The position numbers and the translations under genes are program-made. Below, one piece after another: positions 22,655-34,110 of a stretch of 37,418 nt of DNA. The notes beneath the pieces were generated by a model. It worked only from the letters and a program-made list of their open reading frames with translations. It had not been told where the DNA came from and did not search any database. The number at the start of each line of letters is the position of its first letter. The first letter of the stretch is position 1. Origin of the DNA: Mycoplasmopsis cricetuli ATCC 35279 (GTDB lineage: Bacteria; Bacillota_I; Bacilli_A; Mycoplasmatales; Metamycoplasmataceae); the NCBI RefSeq assembly GCF_000526955.1, contig NZ_JAHB01000008.1, forward strand, positions 1 to 37,418, in the 5' to 3' direction.

Positions 22655-24037
22655 ATGAAACGTTTACAATGTTTATACAAACCAAATAACAATAGAGATT
22701 ATCCATGAGCATTAAAACACCCTAAAGTATCACAACCACTTGCTCTTTTCAAAACACGTAAAGATGCTATGAATTGATTTTTATCAAAAGATCTTGAATG
22801 TGCAACATGATTTCAAACTGAAGAAAAAATTTGAGGTGGACTTTTACTTGCAGAAAGAGTAGGGGAAGATTTTGAATTTGAGCTAAACGTTGATAAATTT
22901 GATGGTGGACTTAATTATGAAAATATTGCTGATGAATTAAATATTTTCCCAACAACAGGATTAAGAGATAAAAGAAGAGCAGGACAATATGTAAGATATT
23001 TAACAGATTTTAAACCTGTTTATAAAAACATGGAAAATATTGAACCTTACTTCCCTAAAGATGATGATTTTATTGCTCCTAAAAAAAGCAAAAAAGATCT
23101 TGAAATTGAATCACTTAAAGAACAAATTTCAAAACTTCTTTTAGAAATTTCACGTTCAGGAGATCAATATAAGCATGAAATTGATGATTTAATGGAAAGA
23201 TTAAATGATGAAAAATCTGATAAATCTCAACTTCTTGCAGAAATTAATGCATTAAGAGAAAAATCACAAGAACAAATAAAACAACCTGAAGTTGAAAAAG
23301 TTATCATTAAAGAAATTATCAAAGAAGTGCCAGTTGAAAAAATTGTCTACAAAGAATCAAAACATGCTAGAAAAAGATATATTAAATTTGCTTACATTGA
23401 TACATTAGATTTAGCAACTCAAGCTGAAGTAACAGCTTTATATGCACATAAATTACAGTTAATTAATGATCAAATTTTAGATGGAACTAAAATTTCTGAA
23501 GAAGAGTTTAACAAAGTTAAGGAAAATTATGTTCCAGTTATTCGTTATATTTTAGACCTTGAAGAAAGAATGGAATCTCAATCAAGATATACTAAATTAC
23601 TTTACAAAACAGCAGCTGATATTATAAACAGAGAAATTGATATTTTACTTGATAAAGTGTCTCTTGATGAAAGAAAAGAATTTACAACTGAAAGTGCAAT
23701 TTATGTAACAGATATTGATCAAAAAACCGTTATTTCATTAGATCAAGCTTTATCATTTGTTGAATATAAAGACAAATATGTAGCATTTGTTCCTGAACAA
23801 AATTACAAGCATGCAATTTTATTGCATGAAAGTTATGAACATGCAAAAGAATTAGTGTTACTTGAATCATTTAAGGAAATTGAAGTTGTAAAAACTCAAA
23901 TTAAAGAAGTTTCAACAGAAAATGCAACTCCATCAGAATTTGTAAAAAAATTAAAATTAGCTTTAATTTTATTTGGAATAGCATGATTAATAGCAGTAAT
24001 CATAATTATTATTCTTGCGATATCTGCATCAGCTTAA
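22655..24037 (+). CDS. Coiled-coil, tail-anchored membrane protein of unknown function
   Basis: I do not recognise this 460-residue protein with confidence; it looks mycoplasma-specific. Residues 1-125 are a folded, Trp-rich part beginning MKRLQCLYKPNNNRDYPWAL. About 140-210 is a charged coiled coil (SLKEQISKLLLEISRSGD). Then come VEKVIIKEIIKEVPVEKIVY, a Lys/Glu/Val linker repeat common in surface or scaffold proteins, and a helical domain rich in Glu and Lys. The last 25 residues form one membrane helix (LKLALILFGIAWLIAVIIII), so the bulk should be cytoplasmic if tail-anchored. It has a good AGGAG and is a single-gene unit with its own terminator. Confidence 0.85.
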
Positions 24038-24051
24038 TTATATGTTAATAT

Positions 24052-24075
24052 AAGTCACAATTAGTGACTTTTTTT
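24052..24075 (+). terminator. Terminator of the coiled-coil gene
   Basis: AAGTCAC and GTGACTT pair around AATTA and are followed by T7. Confidence 0.8.
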
Positions 24076-24109
24076 ATCCTTTTTATTTTATTATTTTTTA
24101 ATGGAAAAA

Positions 24110-24118
24110 TGATAAAAT
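24110..24118 (+). promoter_or_regulatory. Extended -10 of glyS, probably leaderless
   Basis: TGATAAAAT has the extended TGN form. TAAAAT ends at 24118, eight bases before the glyS ATG at 24126, and no ribosome site is present, which suggests a leaderless mRNA. Confidence 0.55.
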
Positions 24119-24125
24119 AGAAACT

Positions 24126-25478
24126 ATGCTTAAAGATAATATGCAAGAATTAATAAATCATTTGAAAACCAGCGGTTTTGTCTATCAAGGAAGTGAAATT
24201 TATGGTGGCCTTGCAAATACTTGAGATTATGGTCCTTTGGGTTCAATACTAAAAGATAATATTGAAAAAAAATGAAAACAAGAGTTTATTTTTAAAGAAA
24301 AAAATAACTTTTTAATTGACAGTAAAATTTTGATGAATCCACAAGTTTGAGTAACTTCAGGTCATGTGGCAAATTTTAGTGATCCATTAATTGAAAATAA
24401 AGTTAATGGAAAACGTTATCGTGCTGATAAAATAATTCAAGAAATTAATCCTGAAATTATTTCTGAACAGATGAGTTTTGAACAAATGCATGATTTTATT
24501 GTGAAAAATGTTTCATTTTATGATAATGAAAAGACTAATTGATCTACAATTAGACAGTTTAATTTAATGTTTGAAACAGCTCAAGGAGTAGTTAATAATG
24601 CAAAAGCAAAAGTATATTTACGTCCTGAAACAGCTCAAGGAATATTTATTAATTTTAAAAATGTACAAAGATCAATGCGTTTAAAACTCCCTTTTGGAAT
24701 TGGGCAAGTTGGAAAAAGTTTTCGAAATGAAGTTACACCTGGAAATTTTATTTTTAGAACTAGAGAATTTGAACAAATGGAACTTGAATTTTTTACTTTT
24801 CCAACTGAAGCTAGTTTTTGATTTGATTATTATGTAGAAAAAGCTTATCAGTTTGTTTTACAACTTGGAATTAAAAAACAAAACATTCGTATTAGAAAAC
24901 ACGTTTCTGAAGAACTTGCACATTATTCAACTGCAACTAGTGATATAGAGTTTTTATTTCCAATGGGATGAGGTGAACTTTTAGGAATTGCTAATCGAGG
25001 AAATTTTGATTTAAAATCACATATGCAAGCAAGTGGTGAATCTCTTGAATATTTAGATCCAGAAACAAACAGTAAAATCATTCCATATGTTATTGAACCT
25101 TCAATTGGTCTTGATCGATTAATGCTTGCATTGCTTTGTGATGCTTATAAGATTGAAAATATTGATAATAACTCACGAATTGTATTAGCTCTGAGCAAAG
25201 ATTTAGCGCCATATAAAGTTGCTATTTTACCTTTAGTTAAAAAATTAACACCTAAAGCAATTGAAATTAAAAATAAATTAATTGAACAAAATATTTCAGT
25301 TATTTTCGATGAAATTGGTTCAATTGGAAAAAGATATCGTCGTCAAGATGCAATAGGAACTTTTTGATGTGTTACAATTGATTATCAAAGTCTTGAAGAT
25401 AATACAATTACTTTAAGAAATCGTGATACAATGCAACAAATTCGAATTAATATAGACGATTTAACTAAATATTTATAG
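24126..25478 (+). CDS. glyS: Glycyl-tRNA synthetase, single-chain class II
   Basis: The 450-residue enzyme is of the alpha2 (eukaryote/archaea/mycoplasma-like) type. It has [20 protein letters not shown] at the N-terminus, [15 protein letters not shown], motif 2 as [20 protein letters not shown], motif 3 as [14 protein letters not shown], and a C-terminal anticodon-binding domain ([14 protein letters not shown]). It charges tRNA-Gly. It is the first gene of the glyS-dnaG-sigA-Nif3 cluster. Another in-frame ATG occurs at 24141, but the N-terminal family pattern begins before it. Confidence 0.97.
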
Positions 25479-25498
25479 ATTAGAAAAAGGAGCTAATG

Positions 25499-27397
25499 AT
25501 GCAAAATATTCCAAGCAGTTTAGTTTATACAATCATTAGTTCTTCTAATATTGTATCTATTATTTCTGAATTTATTTCACTTCAAAAGCGTGGAAATAAT
25601 TATATTGGAATTTGCCCATTTCATGCAGATAAAACGCCAAGTTTATCTGTTTCAGAAGTTAAAAATATTTATAAATGTTTTTCTTGTGGGCATTCAGGGA
25701 ATGTGGTTAATTTTGTTAAAGAATTTAAAAAAATATCATATTTAAATACTTTGAAATTTTTGGCTCAACGAGCTAATTTAAATATAAATTTTAATGATTT
25801 CACATCTGAAGAACAGATTAAACATAGTCTTGAAGATAGTAAAAATTTAGAATTATTAGATTTGGCAAATTCATATTTTAAACTTAATATCACAAATGAT
25901 GAAGCACAAAAATTTTTGTTTAAACGCTATTTAAATAAATCTGAAATTTTAGAAAAATTCGATATAGGGTTTGCCCCTTTTAAAAATTATTTGGATATTT
26001 TAAAAACTGATAATTTATACTCTGAAATTAATTTAAATGAAGTTGGATTAATTAACGAAGATTTAAACTTAATTTTTAAAAATCGTATAATTTTTGGAAT
26101 TAGAAATATGTATGGAGAAATTGTTGCATTTAGTGCTCGTCAAATTAATGAAGATAAGAATTTTCCAAAATACATAAACTCTCCTGAAACAAAATATTTT
26201 AAAAAATCTGAAATTTTGTATAACTTTTATAATGCTAAAGATTTTGCCTTTTTTTCAAAAGAAATTATTATTGTTGAAGGTTTTATGGATGTTATCGCTC
26301 TATGAAAAGCGCAGCATCAAAATGTAATCGCTCTTATGGGAACAACTTTAACTAACTATCATTTAAAATTATTAAAAGGATTGAAAATTATTTTATTTTT
26401 GGATAATGATTTAGCTGGAATGAATGCTACATTTAATTTAGCATTAAAATTACTTGAAAATAAATTTGAAGTTGAAATTATTAATAATACATTTGATAAA
26501 GATCCAGATGAAATTTATAATCATTATGGGAAAGATATGCTTGATAATATAGTAAAACAAAATCGAAAATTATCTGAGCATTTAGTTTTTGAACAATTGT
26601 TAAAACAAAATTTTTTAACAGAAGAAAATTTTGATAAAACTAGTGTTAATTTTTTTAATTTTAAAAAAGCATTAACTAATTTACTTTATAACTGCTCTAG
26701 AAAGTCAGCTGAAATTTTAGAACAAAGATTTTTCAAAAGTTTTAATGAGTATTTAATTTTGAAAAAATTTCAAACTCAAAATTTATTCTTAGGTAGTAAA
26801 AAGTCATTTAAACAAGAAAATAAATTTAAAAATATTATTTACAATGACATTAGATTGGAAATACTTCTTGTTTGCTTATCAAACTATAAATTAAGAGATT
26901 TAATGCAAAAAGATAGCAAACAATATTATAAAAATCAACAAATTATAAATAATTTTTCAATTTTTTCAGATTTTGGTTTTAATTCTTTACTTAAAGATAA
27001 ACTCAAAATTAATTACAAGGAAATTTTTGAGGAAATTTTAAATTTAAACAATAATATTCAATATCACTATGCTGAAGATAACCCAGAAATTATTATTTTA
27101 ATTTTAGAAAAAATAAAAAATGAGTTAAAACATTTTTATAATAACATAACTGAAACTGAATTACAGCAACAAATAGATGAATATTTTGCAAAAAAAGATC
27201 ATCAAATTAAATCAATTAACGAACAAAATTTTAAAAATAATTATTATCTTAAAATTTTATCAAATAAATTTTATCATACTTTAAATTATGAATTGCGTGA
27301 ATTTATTAAGCAAAATAGTATTGAAAATCAAATTCCGCCAATTATTACTGAATACACTAAAATGTTAAAAGAAATCAATAAACTCAAGGAAAAATAA
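25499..27397 (+). CDS. dnaG: DNA primase DnaG
   Basis: The protein has 632 residues from ATG 25499, six bases after GGAG; ATG at 25496 is three bases after it and less likely. The CHC2 zinc finger is visible (CPFH at 39-42 and CFSC at 60-63), then the N-terminal primase domain with GIRNMYGEIVAFSARQ, and the Toprim domain with IIIVEGFMDVIAL and ILFLDNDLAGMNA. DnaG makes replication primers. The C-terminal third is Lys/Asn-rich and divergent, as expected for the helicase-binding part. It is followed by sigA through a TAATG overlap. A TGA inside the Toprim region reads as Trp. Confidence 0.97.
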
Positions 27398-28929
27398 TGG
27401 AAAAATACAAAACAATAATTGCATTACTTGAAAAAGAACTAAAAAAAAGAAAAAAGAAAAATTTCACTCAAGAGGAAATTTTTGATTTTTTACTTAACAA
27501 TAGTATTTTTGTTGATGATGATCATTCAGATGAATTTTTAGAACTTTTAAAACAAAAATCATTTGTAGTTGATGATGTTGATTTTGGTGATGAAGATTTT
27601 CACTCTTTAGGTGATTTTAAAAAAGAAATTAAAAAGACAAGTTCAAATTTAAAAAAAACAACCAAAATATCAAAAGATAAATTAAAAGAAAATGAAGATT
27701 CAAAAATTTTTAATGAAATAGATTTTGAAGAACCAACTATTGAAGATCTTGAAGATTTTGAAAATGAATCATTTGATGATGATCTTGAAATACTTGATGG
27801 GGAAGATTTTTCTCTTGAAGAAGATTATAATGATTTATTTAATTCAGATGAAAATATTTCAGAAGATTCAGAAGAAAATGATGATGATGATGAATTTGAA
27901 GAAGAGGAAGAAGAAAACATTGAGTTTGATGAATCCTTAGAAGATGAAGAAATTGATTTTGGAAATTTAAGTTTAAGTGAATTTGATAGTGAAATTGATT
28001 TAACTATTGATGATTTAAATAAAAAGAAAAAATCTTTAGTTAATAAATTAACTGAAACAAATGATATTGTTAAATGATACATGCGTTGAATTGGAAAATA
28101 TGGTGAACTTTTAACAGTAGAAGAAGAAAAACGCTTGGCTGAATTAATGGAAAAAGGTGGATTTAGGGGAAAAAAAGCTCGCGATAAATTAATTCAAAGC
28201 AATTTGCGTTTGGTTATTAATAATGCAAAAAAATATAAAAATCGCGGACTTTCTTTTATTGATTTAATTTCTGAAGGAAATGCAGGAATTTTAAAAGCAG
28301 TGCAAAAATATAATGTTCACAAAGGATTTAAATTTTCAACTTATGCTACTTGGTGAATTCGACAGGCAATCACTAGAGCTGTAGCTGATCAGGCAAGAAC
28401 AATTAGAGTTCCAGTTCATATGGTAGAAACAATCAATAAAATTTCAAAAATTGAACGTGAGCTTCAACAAGAGTTAGGAATTGAACCAACTGATCAAGAA
28501 ATAGCAAATCGTTTTGGAAATGGTTACACTCCAGAAAAAGTTCGTTATATTCGTAAAATTAATATTGATCCAATTTCATTGGATAAACAAGTTGGTAAAG
28601 AAAATGATTCAAGTTTTAGTGATTTTGTTAAAGATGAAAATGTTGTAAATCCAGTTGATTTTGCAGCTCAAGAAGAACTAACAGAGGCTCTTGATAAGAT
28701 TATTAATGAATCACTTGAAAAAGATGAAAAAGAACTTTTGTGTAAACGATATGGAGTTGGAACTGATGATAATGGAAACAAATACAGAATTCATTCCCTT
28801 GAAGAATTAGCAAAAGAACGAGGTGGTGTTTCCAAGGAAAGAATTCGCCAAATTGAAAATAAAATTTTAAGAAAGCTTAAATCATTTTCAAAAAATGGAA
28901 AAAATTTAAAGGATTTTGTTAAAAATTAA
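27397..28929 (+). CDS. rpoD: Primary RNA polymerase sigma factor SigA/RpoD
   Basis: The protein has 510 residues. The conserved part starts near residue 226 and holds region 2 ([53 protein letters not shown]), region 3 ([15 protein letters not shown]) and region 4 ([20 protein letters not shown]). Before it lies a long N-terminal part (about 40-210) of mostly Asp, Glu, Ser and Phe, which makes the protein about 140 residues longer than B. subtilis SigA. It overlaps dnaG as TAATG; dnaG-sigA order is conserved in Firmicutes. It directs general transcription. Confidence 0.97.
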
Positions 28930-28934
28930 TAATT

Positions 28935-29714
28935 ATGAAAATCAAAGATTTTATTTGGCATTTAAATAATTTATACCCTATTAAAAATAAAGAACCTTGA
29001 GACCCTTCTGGTTATTCAGTTAAATTCAATCAAGCTAAAAAATTAAAGGGAGTAGTTTTTGCAATAGATGTTACTAATGAAGTTGTTGATTATGCTATTG
29101 AAAATGATTGTAATTTAATTGTAACTCATCATCCTTTTTGATTTGAAAAAACTAAGATAGTTGAAAACATTAAAGCGCCATATAAGAATGATCTTTATTT
29201 AAAATTAAAAAATCATCAAATAAATGCATTTTCAATGCATACAAATTATGATAGTGATCTTTATGGGACTTCATATCAGATTTTAAAGTATTTATCACTT
29301 GAAAATCATTTTCAATATGGTTCAGATAAATATAGTGCTTCAATTAGTGGAAAATTTACTTTTAACCAAATTGTGGAACTTATTGAACAAAAACTAAAGT
29401 TAACAGCTTTTAGAACTAATTTTCCAAAACAAAAATATAATTCAACACTTAAAAAAATAGTTTTTTTAAGTGGTAGTGGATATATCGGGTCAATTAATGA
29501 TTTACACAAGCGAAAATATGATTTAATTATAAGTAGTGATTTTAAATGAAGTGATTGAATTACTTTTAATGAATTAAACACACCTATTTTAGAAATTCCA
29601 CACTTAGATGAACAAGTTTTTGCGTGACATATGCATGATTTATGTTTAAAACTACATCCAAAATTAAAACTTTTAGTTAAAGAAATAAAAATACCATTTT
29701 ATAATTTAAAATAA
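28935..29714 (+). CDS. Nif3-like dinuclear metal-centre protein
   Basis: The 259-residue protein carries the Nif3/YqfO motifs: NKEPWDPSGYSV early, the metal-binding LIVTHHPFWFE, FSMHTNYDS, and a C-terminal EIPHLDEQ that should supply the last His and Glu. The family binds two metal ions; its reaction is debated. It lies five bases after sigA, as in the Firmicute sigA region, and closes the cluster. The ATG has no strong ribosome site, which suggests coupling to sigA. Confidence 0.9.
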
Positions 29715-29733
29715 ATAGATTTTACAAAATTAT

Positions 29734-29742
29734 TGATATAAT
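29734..29742 (+). promoter_or_regulatory. Extended -10 promoter of the lipoprotein/TM2 pair
   Basis: TGATATAAT contains a consensus TATAAT with the TGN extension, 50 bases before the ATG at 29792. Confidence 0.6.
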
Positions 29743-29791
29743 TTTATTTTGAATTAGTGAAATAAGATTAAAAACAAAAAAGGAAATAAGA

Positions 29792-30499
29792 ATGAAATTA
29801 AAAAAAGTATCACTTTGATCTTGGATGTTAATTAGTTCCACACCTATAATATCTGTTTCTGCAGGATGTTCTCTTGAAGAACAAACTTCAGTTTCAAAAC
29901 CTATGGAAGATCCAAGTTTAGAAAAACCAAGTTTAGAACAAAACCCCCCCACTACTAAACCAACAACTCCCAATTCAGAATCAATATCTGAAACAAGCAT
30001 CATTAAATTAAATAGATTAAAAAGTCAGTTAGAAGAAATTACAAAAAAATTTACTCCTGAAGATGGAAAAAAATTAGATAGAAAAAAACAACGTGAATTC
30101 CAATTCTTATTTTTACAAATTCCTCAAATTCTATCACAATATTCACCTAAAAATTCTGAAGATGAAAATATGTTAATTCTAGATGAAGCACAACAAAAAT
30201 TTGATGAATTAACTAAAATAATAAATTCAGTAAAAGAATCAGGACCAATGAAAAAAAAGATTGAAAAATTAATATCTGCTCTTGAAAATTATATTCCTGA
30301 TGTTTTTTATGATGATGAATCAAAATTCCCAGAACTTGAAAAATTGTTAAAAAATTTTGAAGACACTCTTTCTCAAATTGATAAAAAAGACGTTGAAAAT
30401 GAAAAAAATCATCCTTTTGTTGATGAACTAGAAAAAATAATAGAAAAAATAAAAAATGAATCTGAAAAAATAACACAGAAAGGAGCAACAAATGAGTAA
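29792..30499 (+). CDS. Small lipoprotein with proline-rich linker and helical domain
   Basis: I do not recognise the function of this 235-residue protein. It has a lipoprotein signal (lipobox SVSAGC), a Pro/Ser/Thr linker with a short repeat (DPSLEKPSLEQ), and then a helical Lys/Glu-rich domain (KSQLEEITKKFTPEDGKK). The linker contains C7 (29944-29950), striking in this AT-rich DNA, and slippage there would shift the frame near residue 53. AAAGGA precedes the ATG, and the last eight bases overlap the TM2 gene. Confidence 0.88.
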
Positions 30500-30701
30500 C
30501 AAAAGTAGAATAGTTTTAATTCTTTTGTCATTTTTTCTAGGATATCTAGGAATTGACCGCTTTTATGCAGGAAGAGTATGACTTGGCCTATTTAAACTAT
30601 TTACAGGTGGTTTATTTGGAGTTTGATATTTTATAGATTTTATTCTTGCTGTTTGTGGTCAAATGAGAGATTCAGATGGACAAAAAATTAGTAAGTTATA
30701 A
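30492..30701 (+). CDS. TM2 domain protein
   Basis: The 69-residue protein is essentially one TM2 domain: two helices joined by a short turn, with the conserved GYLGIDRFYAGR, GLFKLFTGGLFGVWYFIDF and DSDGQKI. ATG follows AAAGGAG inside the lipoprotein gene, so the two are coupled. The function of bacterial TM2 proteins is not known. TGA codons at two Trp positions confirm the code. Confidence 0.93.
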
Positions 30702-30738
30702 ATTTAAACTATTTTTTTAAATTTGAAAATTAAATATT

Positions 30739-30786
30739 AAAAAACGATTTTTTATTAAACAAAAAATCGTTTTTTTTTTTTTTTTT
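30739..30786. terminator. Strong bidirectional terminator
   Basis: AAAAAACGATTTTTT and AAAAAATCGTTTTTT form a 15-bp stem followed by a long T run. It separates the TM2 gene from the convergent restriction gene; nothing else is seen in 30702-30919. Confidence 0.85.
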
Positions 30787-30919
30787 AATATAAATATTTT
30801 TATTAGTCTGTGTAAATATACAAAAAAAGTGATAATGTTTACATCATAGAAAGATAATTATTTGATCCTTTACTATTACTATATATTTAAAAAAACATTA
30901 ATTTTTTTAAATATACTTT

Positions 30920-32443
30920 TTATTTATGAAAATTTTTTTTAATTGTATCTTCTTCATCTGGATCATATACAGAAAGTGTTAATATTCAATAAATAGCTCT
31001 TGTTCTTGATTCGACTTTTTGTTTGATATTTTTATTTGAAATACAACAACCTTTGTCTAAATCTAACAATTTTAAACTTGAAAAATCACTTTCTAATTTT
31101 TCTCTTAATTTTTCAGTATTTTTAACTTCATATTCATTTAAATATTCATTTAAAAACTCTTGTTTTCCTTCTTTTTCAACCATTTTTACAATTCAATCTA
31201 TATATTTATTCATATCTTCACTGCTAATTCCAGTAACAGATTTTAATTTTTTTAAATAATTTTCTTCTTTATAAATGTTACATTTTTCTTCTACAATTTT
31301 ATCTTTTAATTGAGAATTAATTTGATGTGGAATAATTATTTGGTTTCCAATTAGATCAATATATTTTAAGTCATTTTCTTTATTTTCTTTTTTTCTTTTT
31401 GAACTTTGAGGTTTTATGTGTTCTACTGAAAATTGTTGCTTTTTATCTCCATATTGTTTTCCAAAAAAATCTGAATGCATATCAGGTGTTTTATTTTTAC
31501 TTTTATAACTTAAAAAAGATTCAAAAGCAAACAATATCATTTTAACTTCTTTTGAAGAAGGTGAATTTAATTTATTAATTGATCGATAAAACTCAAATAT
31601 AGGTTTTATTTTTATATTTTCACGACTAAAAGTATTATGAAAAATTTTAAAAAATTCATCTTTTTTTAATTTTTTAAGTTCTACATTTTTTTTATTTAAA
31701 TATTCTTCTAATTTAAAAATTACTTCAGAAACATATTTGCTTAAGCTTTGTCCTGTTTTACCAGAAAAAGAAGCTCTAATTTCATAATTTTGTATTACTT
31801 GTAAATAATCTCTTGTTACTTTTAAATTTTCTTGATTATTTTTAAATGATATTTCATCAGAAAATATATTTTCATCTAGTTTTTCTAAAATATATTTAAT
31901 TAATTTTATATAAACACTTTTATTAGAACTAATTATATAAAGAATATCAGAAATTAAACTATATTTACTTTGTGATTTTATAAATTTTTTTTCATTGCTA
32001 ATGTTTTCAAAGAATTTTACATGTTTATTCAATAATTCAATCATTTTTTTTCAATCATTTTTTTGAGAATTTTCTGAATTTGAAATAAACTTTCAAATAC
32101 TTAAATAATTTAGTTCTTTTGAAGATGTAGTTTTACTTTTAGGATCAAGAGAAATAATAAAATTTTGAATTTTTTTAGCATCCTCTTTGGAATTATTTTT
32201 ATTTTCAATAAAATATTTTAACACTTCATCATCAAATTTTTTCTGGAAATCTTCTTCATCAATATCATCTTTATCATTTTGTGGTTTAGAATAGTTTTCA
32301 TATATCTTACTTTTTAGTAGTTCTAAATCATTTAATTGCTTTGACTTAGTATTAGTTCTTTCAAACAAACTTAATTCATCAGTTTTAGTGAATAAAATTA
32401 TATTAAAAGTTAAACTTAAAAGATTATTAAAAAATAATTCCAT
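30920..32443 (-). pseudogene. GmrSD-like restriction protein, 3' part (DUF262 end and DUF1524/HNH nuclease)
   Basis: This 507-residue open frame continues the gene at 32416-33816 in another frame. It starts with the end of the DUF262 core (LSLTFNIILFTKTDELSLFE, where family members read iFe-lN). Further on is the DUF1524/HNH segment: FSVEHIKPQSS, then DLIGNQIIIPHQIN. In GmrSD enzymes DUF262 uses NTP and the HNH domain cuts modified DNA. The ATG at 32443 lacks a ribosome site and lies inside the domain, so this part is probably not independently made. It is a frameshifted gene, or one restored by slippage or recoding. Confidence 0.75.
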
Positions 32444-33805
32444 TTTTTCAAATTTTCAATTTCATTAAAAAATCAATTATAAATTAAATGAAAACATTTA
32501 TATATGTTAGATTCTTTTTCAATATTTATGTTAAAATTTCAAATTTTACCAAAATCTTCATAATCTTTATTTCCTTCAATTCTTTTAAAAAATTTTTCTA
32601 ATTCTGTTTTTTGAAATTCTGAATTTGTCTTTTTAGCAAAAAATAATGGGACAATATTATTCATAAAATTTTTTAAAAATGAATCCTTAATATTTTCATT
32701 TGAATATCTTTCTGAAATTTTATCTTCTAATATTTTTTTATATTCATCATTTTGAAACAAAAATATAACCCAAGTTGCTAAAATTAAAAATAATGTACTA
32801 ATTCTTTGTTGACCATCTACTATGTTAATAGTATTACCACCATTTGAATTATTTGAAAATGCAAATAAAACATTTCCAATATAATGTTTTTCATGATTAA
32901 GAATATCATTTAATAAACTTTCTATAATTTTTTTATCTCAAACATATCTTCTTTGATATATAGGAATTCTAAAAGGGCGCTTAATTTCAGGTTTTTTTTC
33001 GTCATAATTACCTAATAAAAGATATAAAAAATAATTAAATTCCATTTCATATGATTTAAAATCATATTTTGGAATTTTAATTTGAAAATCATTATCTTTC
33101 TTTTCATTTAATTTACGAATAAATTCTTTTAATTCTTTACTTTTAATATTTATTAGATTATCTTCTCAATTTATAATATTTTTAAATTTATTAAAATTTA
33201 ATTCTTTTTCTAAATTTGTTATAAATTGTTTATTTTTATAAATTTTTTTATTTAAAAAATCTCTAGTAAAAATATCATAATAGTTTAAATCTTCTTTAGT
33301 AATTCTATAAATTTGAAGAAATTTTTTTTCTTTTGAATCATTTAGTTTATTTTGTTTTTGAATAGAAATAAAATAATTAAACAAAATATTCAATTTTATT
33401 GAATAAAAAAAATAATATTTATTATCTTTTTTTTCATTTTCATATTCATTAAATTTTTTTTCCTTAATGATATTAAATAAATGATTTTCAAATTGATCAT
33501 CATTATTGTAAATAGAATAATTTCATTTATCATTTAAAATATATTTTTCATTTTCAGTAATACTAATTAATTCAAAAAAATTTCAAATTTTTAAAATTTG
33601 ATCTCTAGCAGTAATAGAAATTTCTTTTTTAATTAATTTATTATTTAAAAAAATGCTAAAACTTTTTTGGTTAGTTTCTGTAATGTTTAACTCTGCATTC
33701 TTTCTCTCTTTTTCATTTATTTTGTTAAAAGATTCATAAATTATTTTTAAATATTGTTTAATATTGATTTCTATTTTTCAAAAATTATTATTATTATTAT
33801 TATTA

Positions 33806-33816
<11 letters not shown>
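32416..33816 (-). pseudogene. GmrSD-like restriction protein, 5' part (N-terminal extension and DUF262)
   Basis: The ATG at 33816 follows GAGGAT and opens a 466-residue frame beginning MNI and eight Asn. The first 270 residues are unrecognised and helical. The DUF262 core then appears: RPFRIPIYQRRYVW at about 280, and NIVDGQQRISTLFL at about 330, the NTP-site signature. The frame ends at 32416 in NLKKWNYFLIIF, whereas the domain continues in another frame from about 32440. Adding one base in the A6 (32443-32448) or the adjacent run of six T (coding strand) would restore a protein of about 965 residues. The gene is extremely AT-rich, more so than neighbouring core genes, which suggests acquisition. 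Confidence 0.75.
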
Positions 33817-33978
<162 letters not shown>

Positions 33979-34110
33979 AAATAAATATGTTTCACTATTT
34001 GCAATAAATTAATAATTAGCTTTAATTGATTTATTATTTGAATCTTTATGTTTGTATTTTTAAAAAAGTATTAGTTATTTTTAAATTTTTAATTAAATCA
34101 TTTCATTTAA

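Noticed and set aside
27725..28082. Open frames on both strands inside the acidic part of sigA
   Set aside because: They are by-products of GAT/GAA-rich coding sequence; the sigA frame explains the region.
31023..31259. Plus-strand open frame within the GmrSD-like 3' part
   Set aside because: It is low-complexity Phe/Ser/Leu, the reverse complement of Lys/Glu-rich coding sequence, with no ribosome site.
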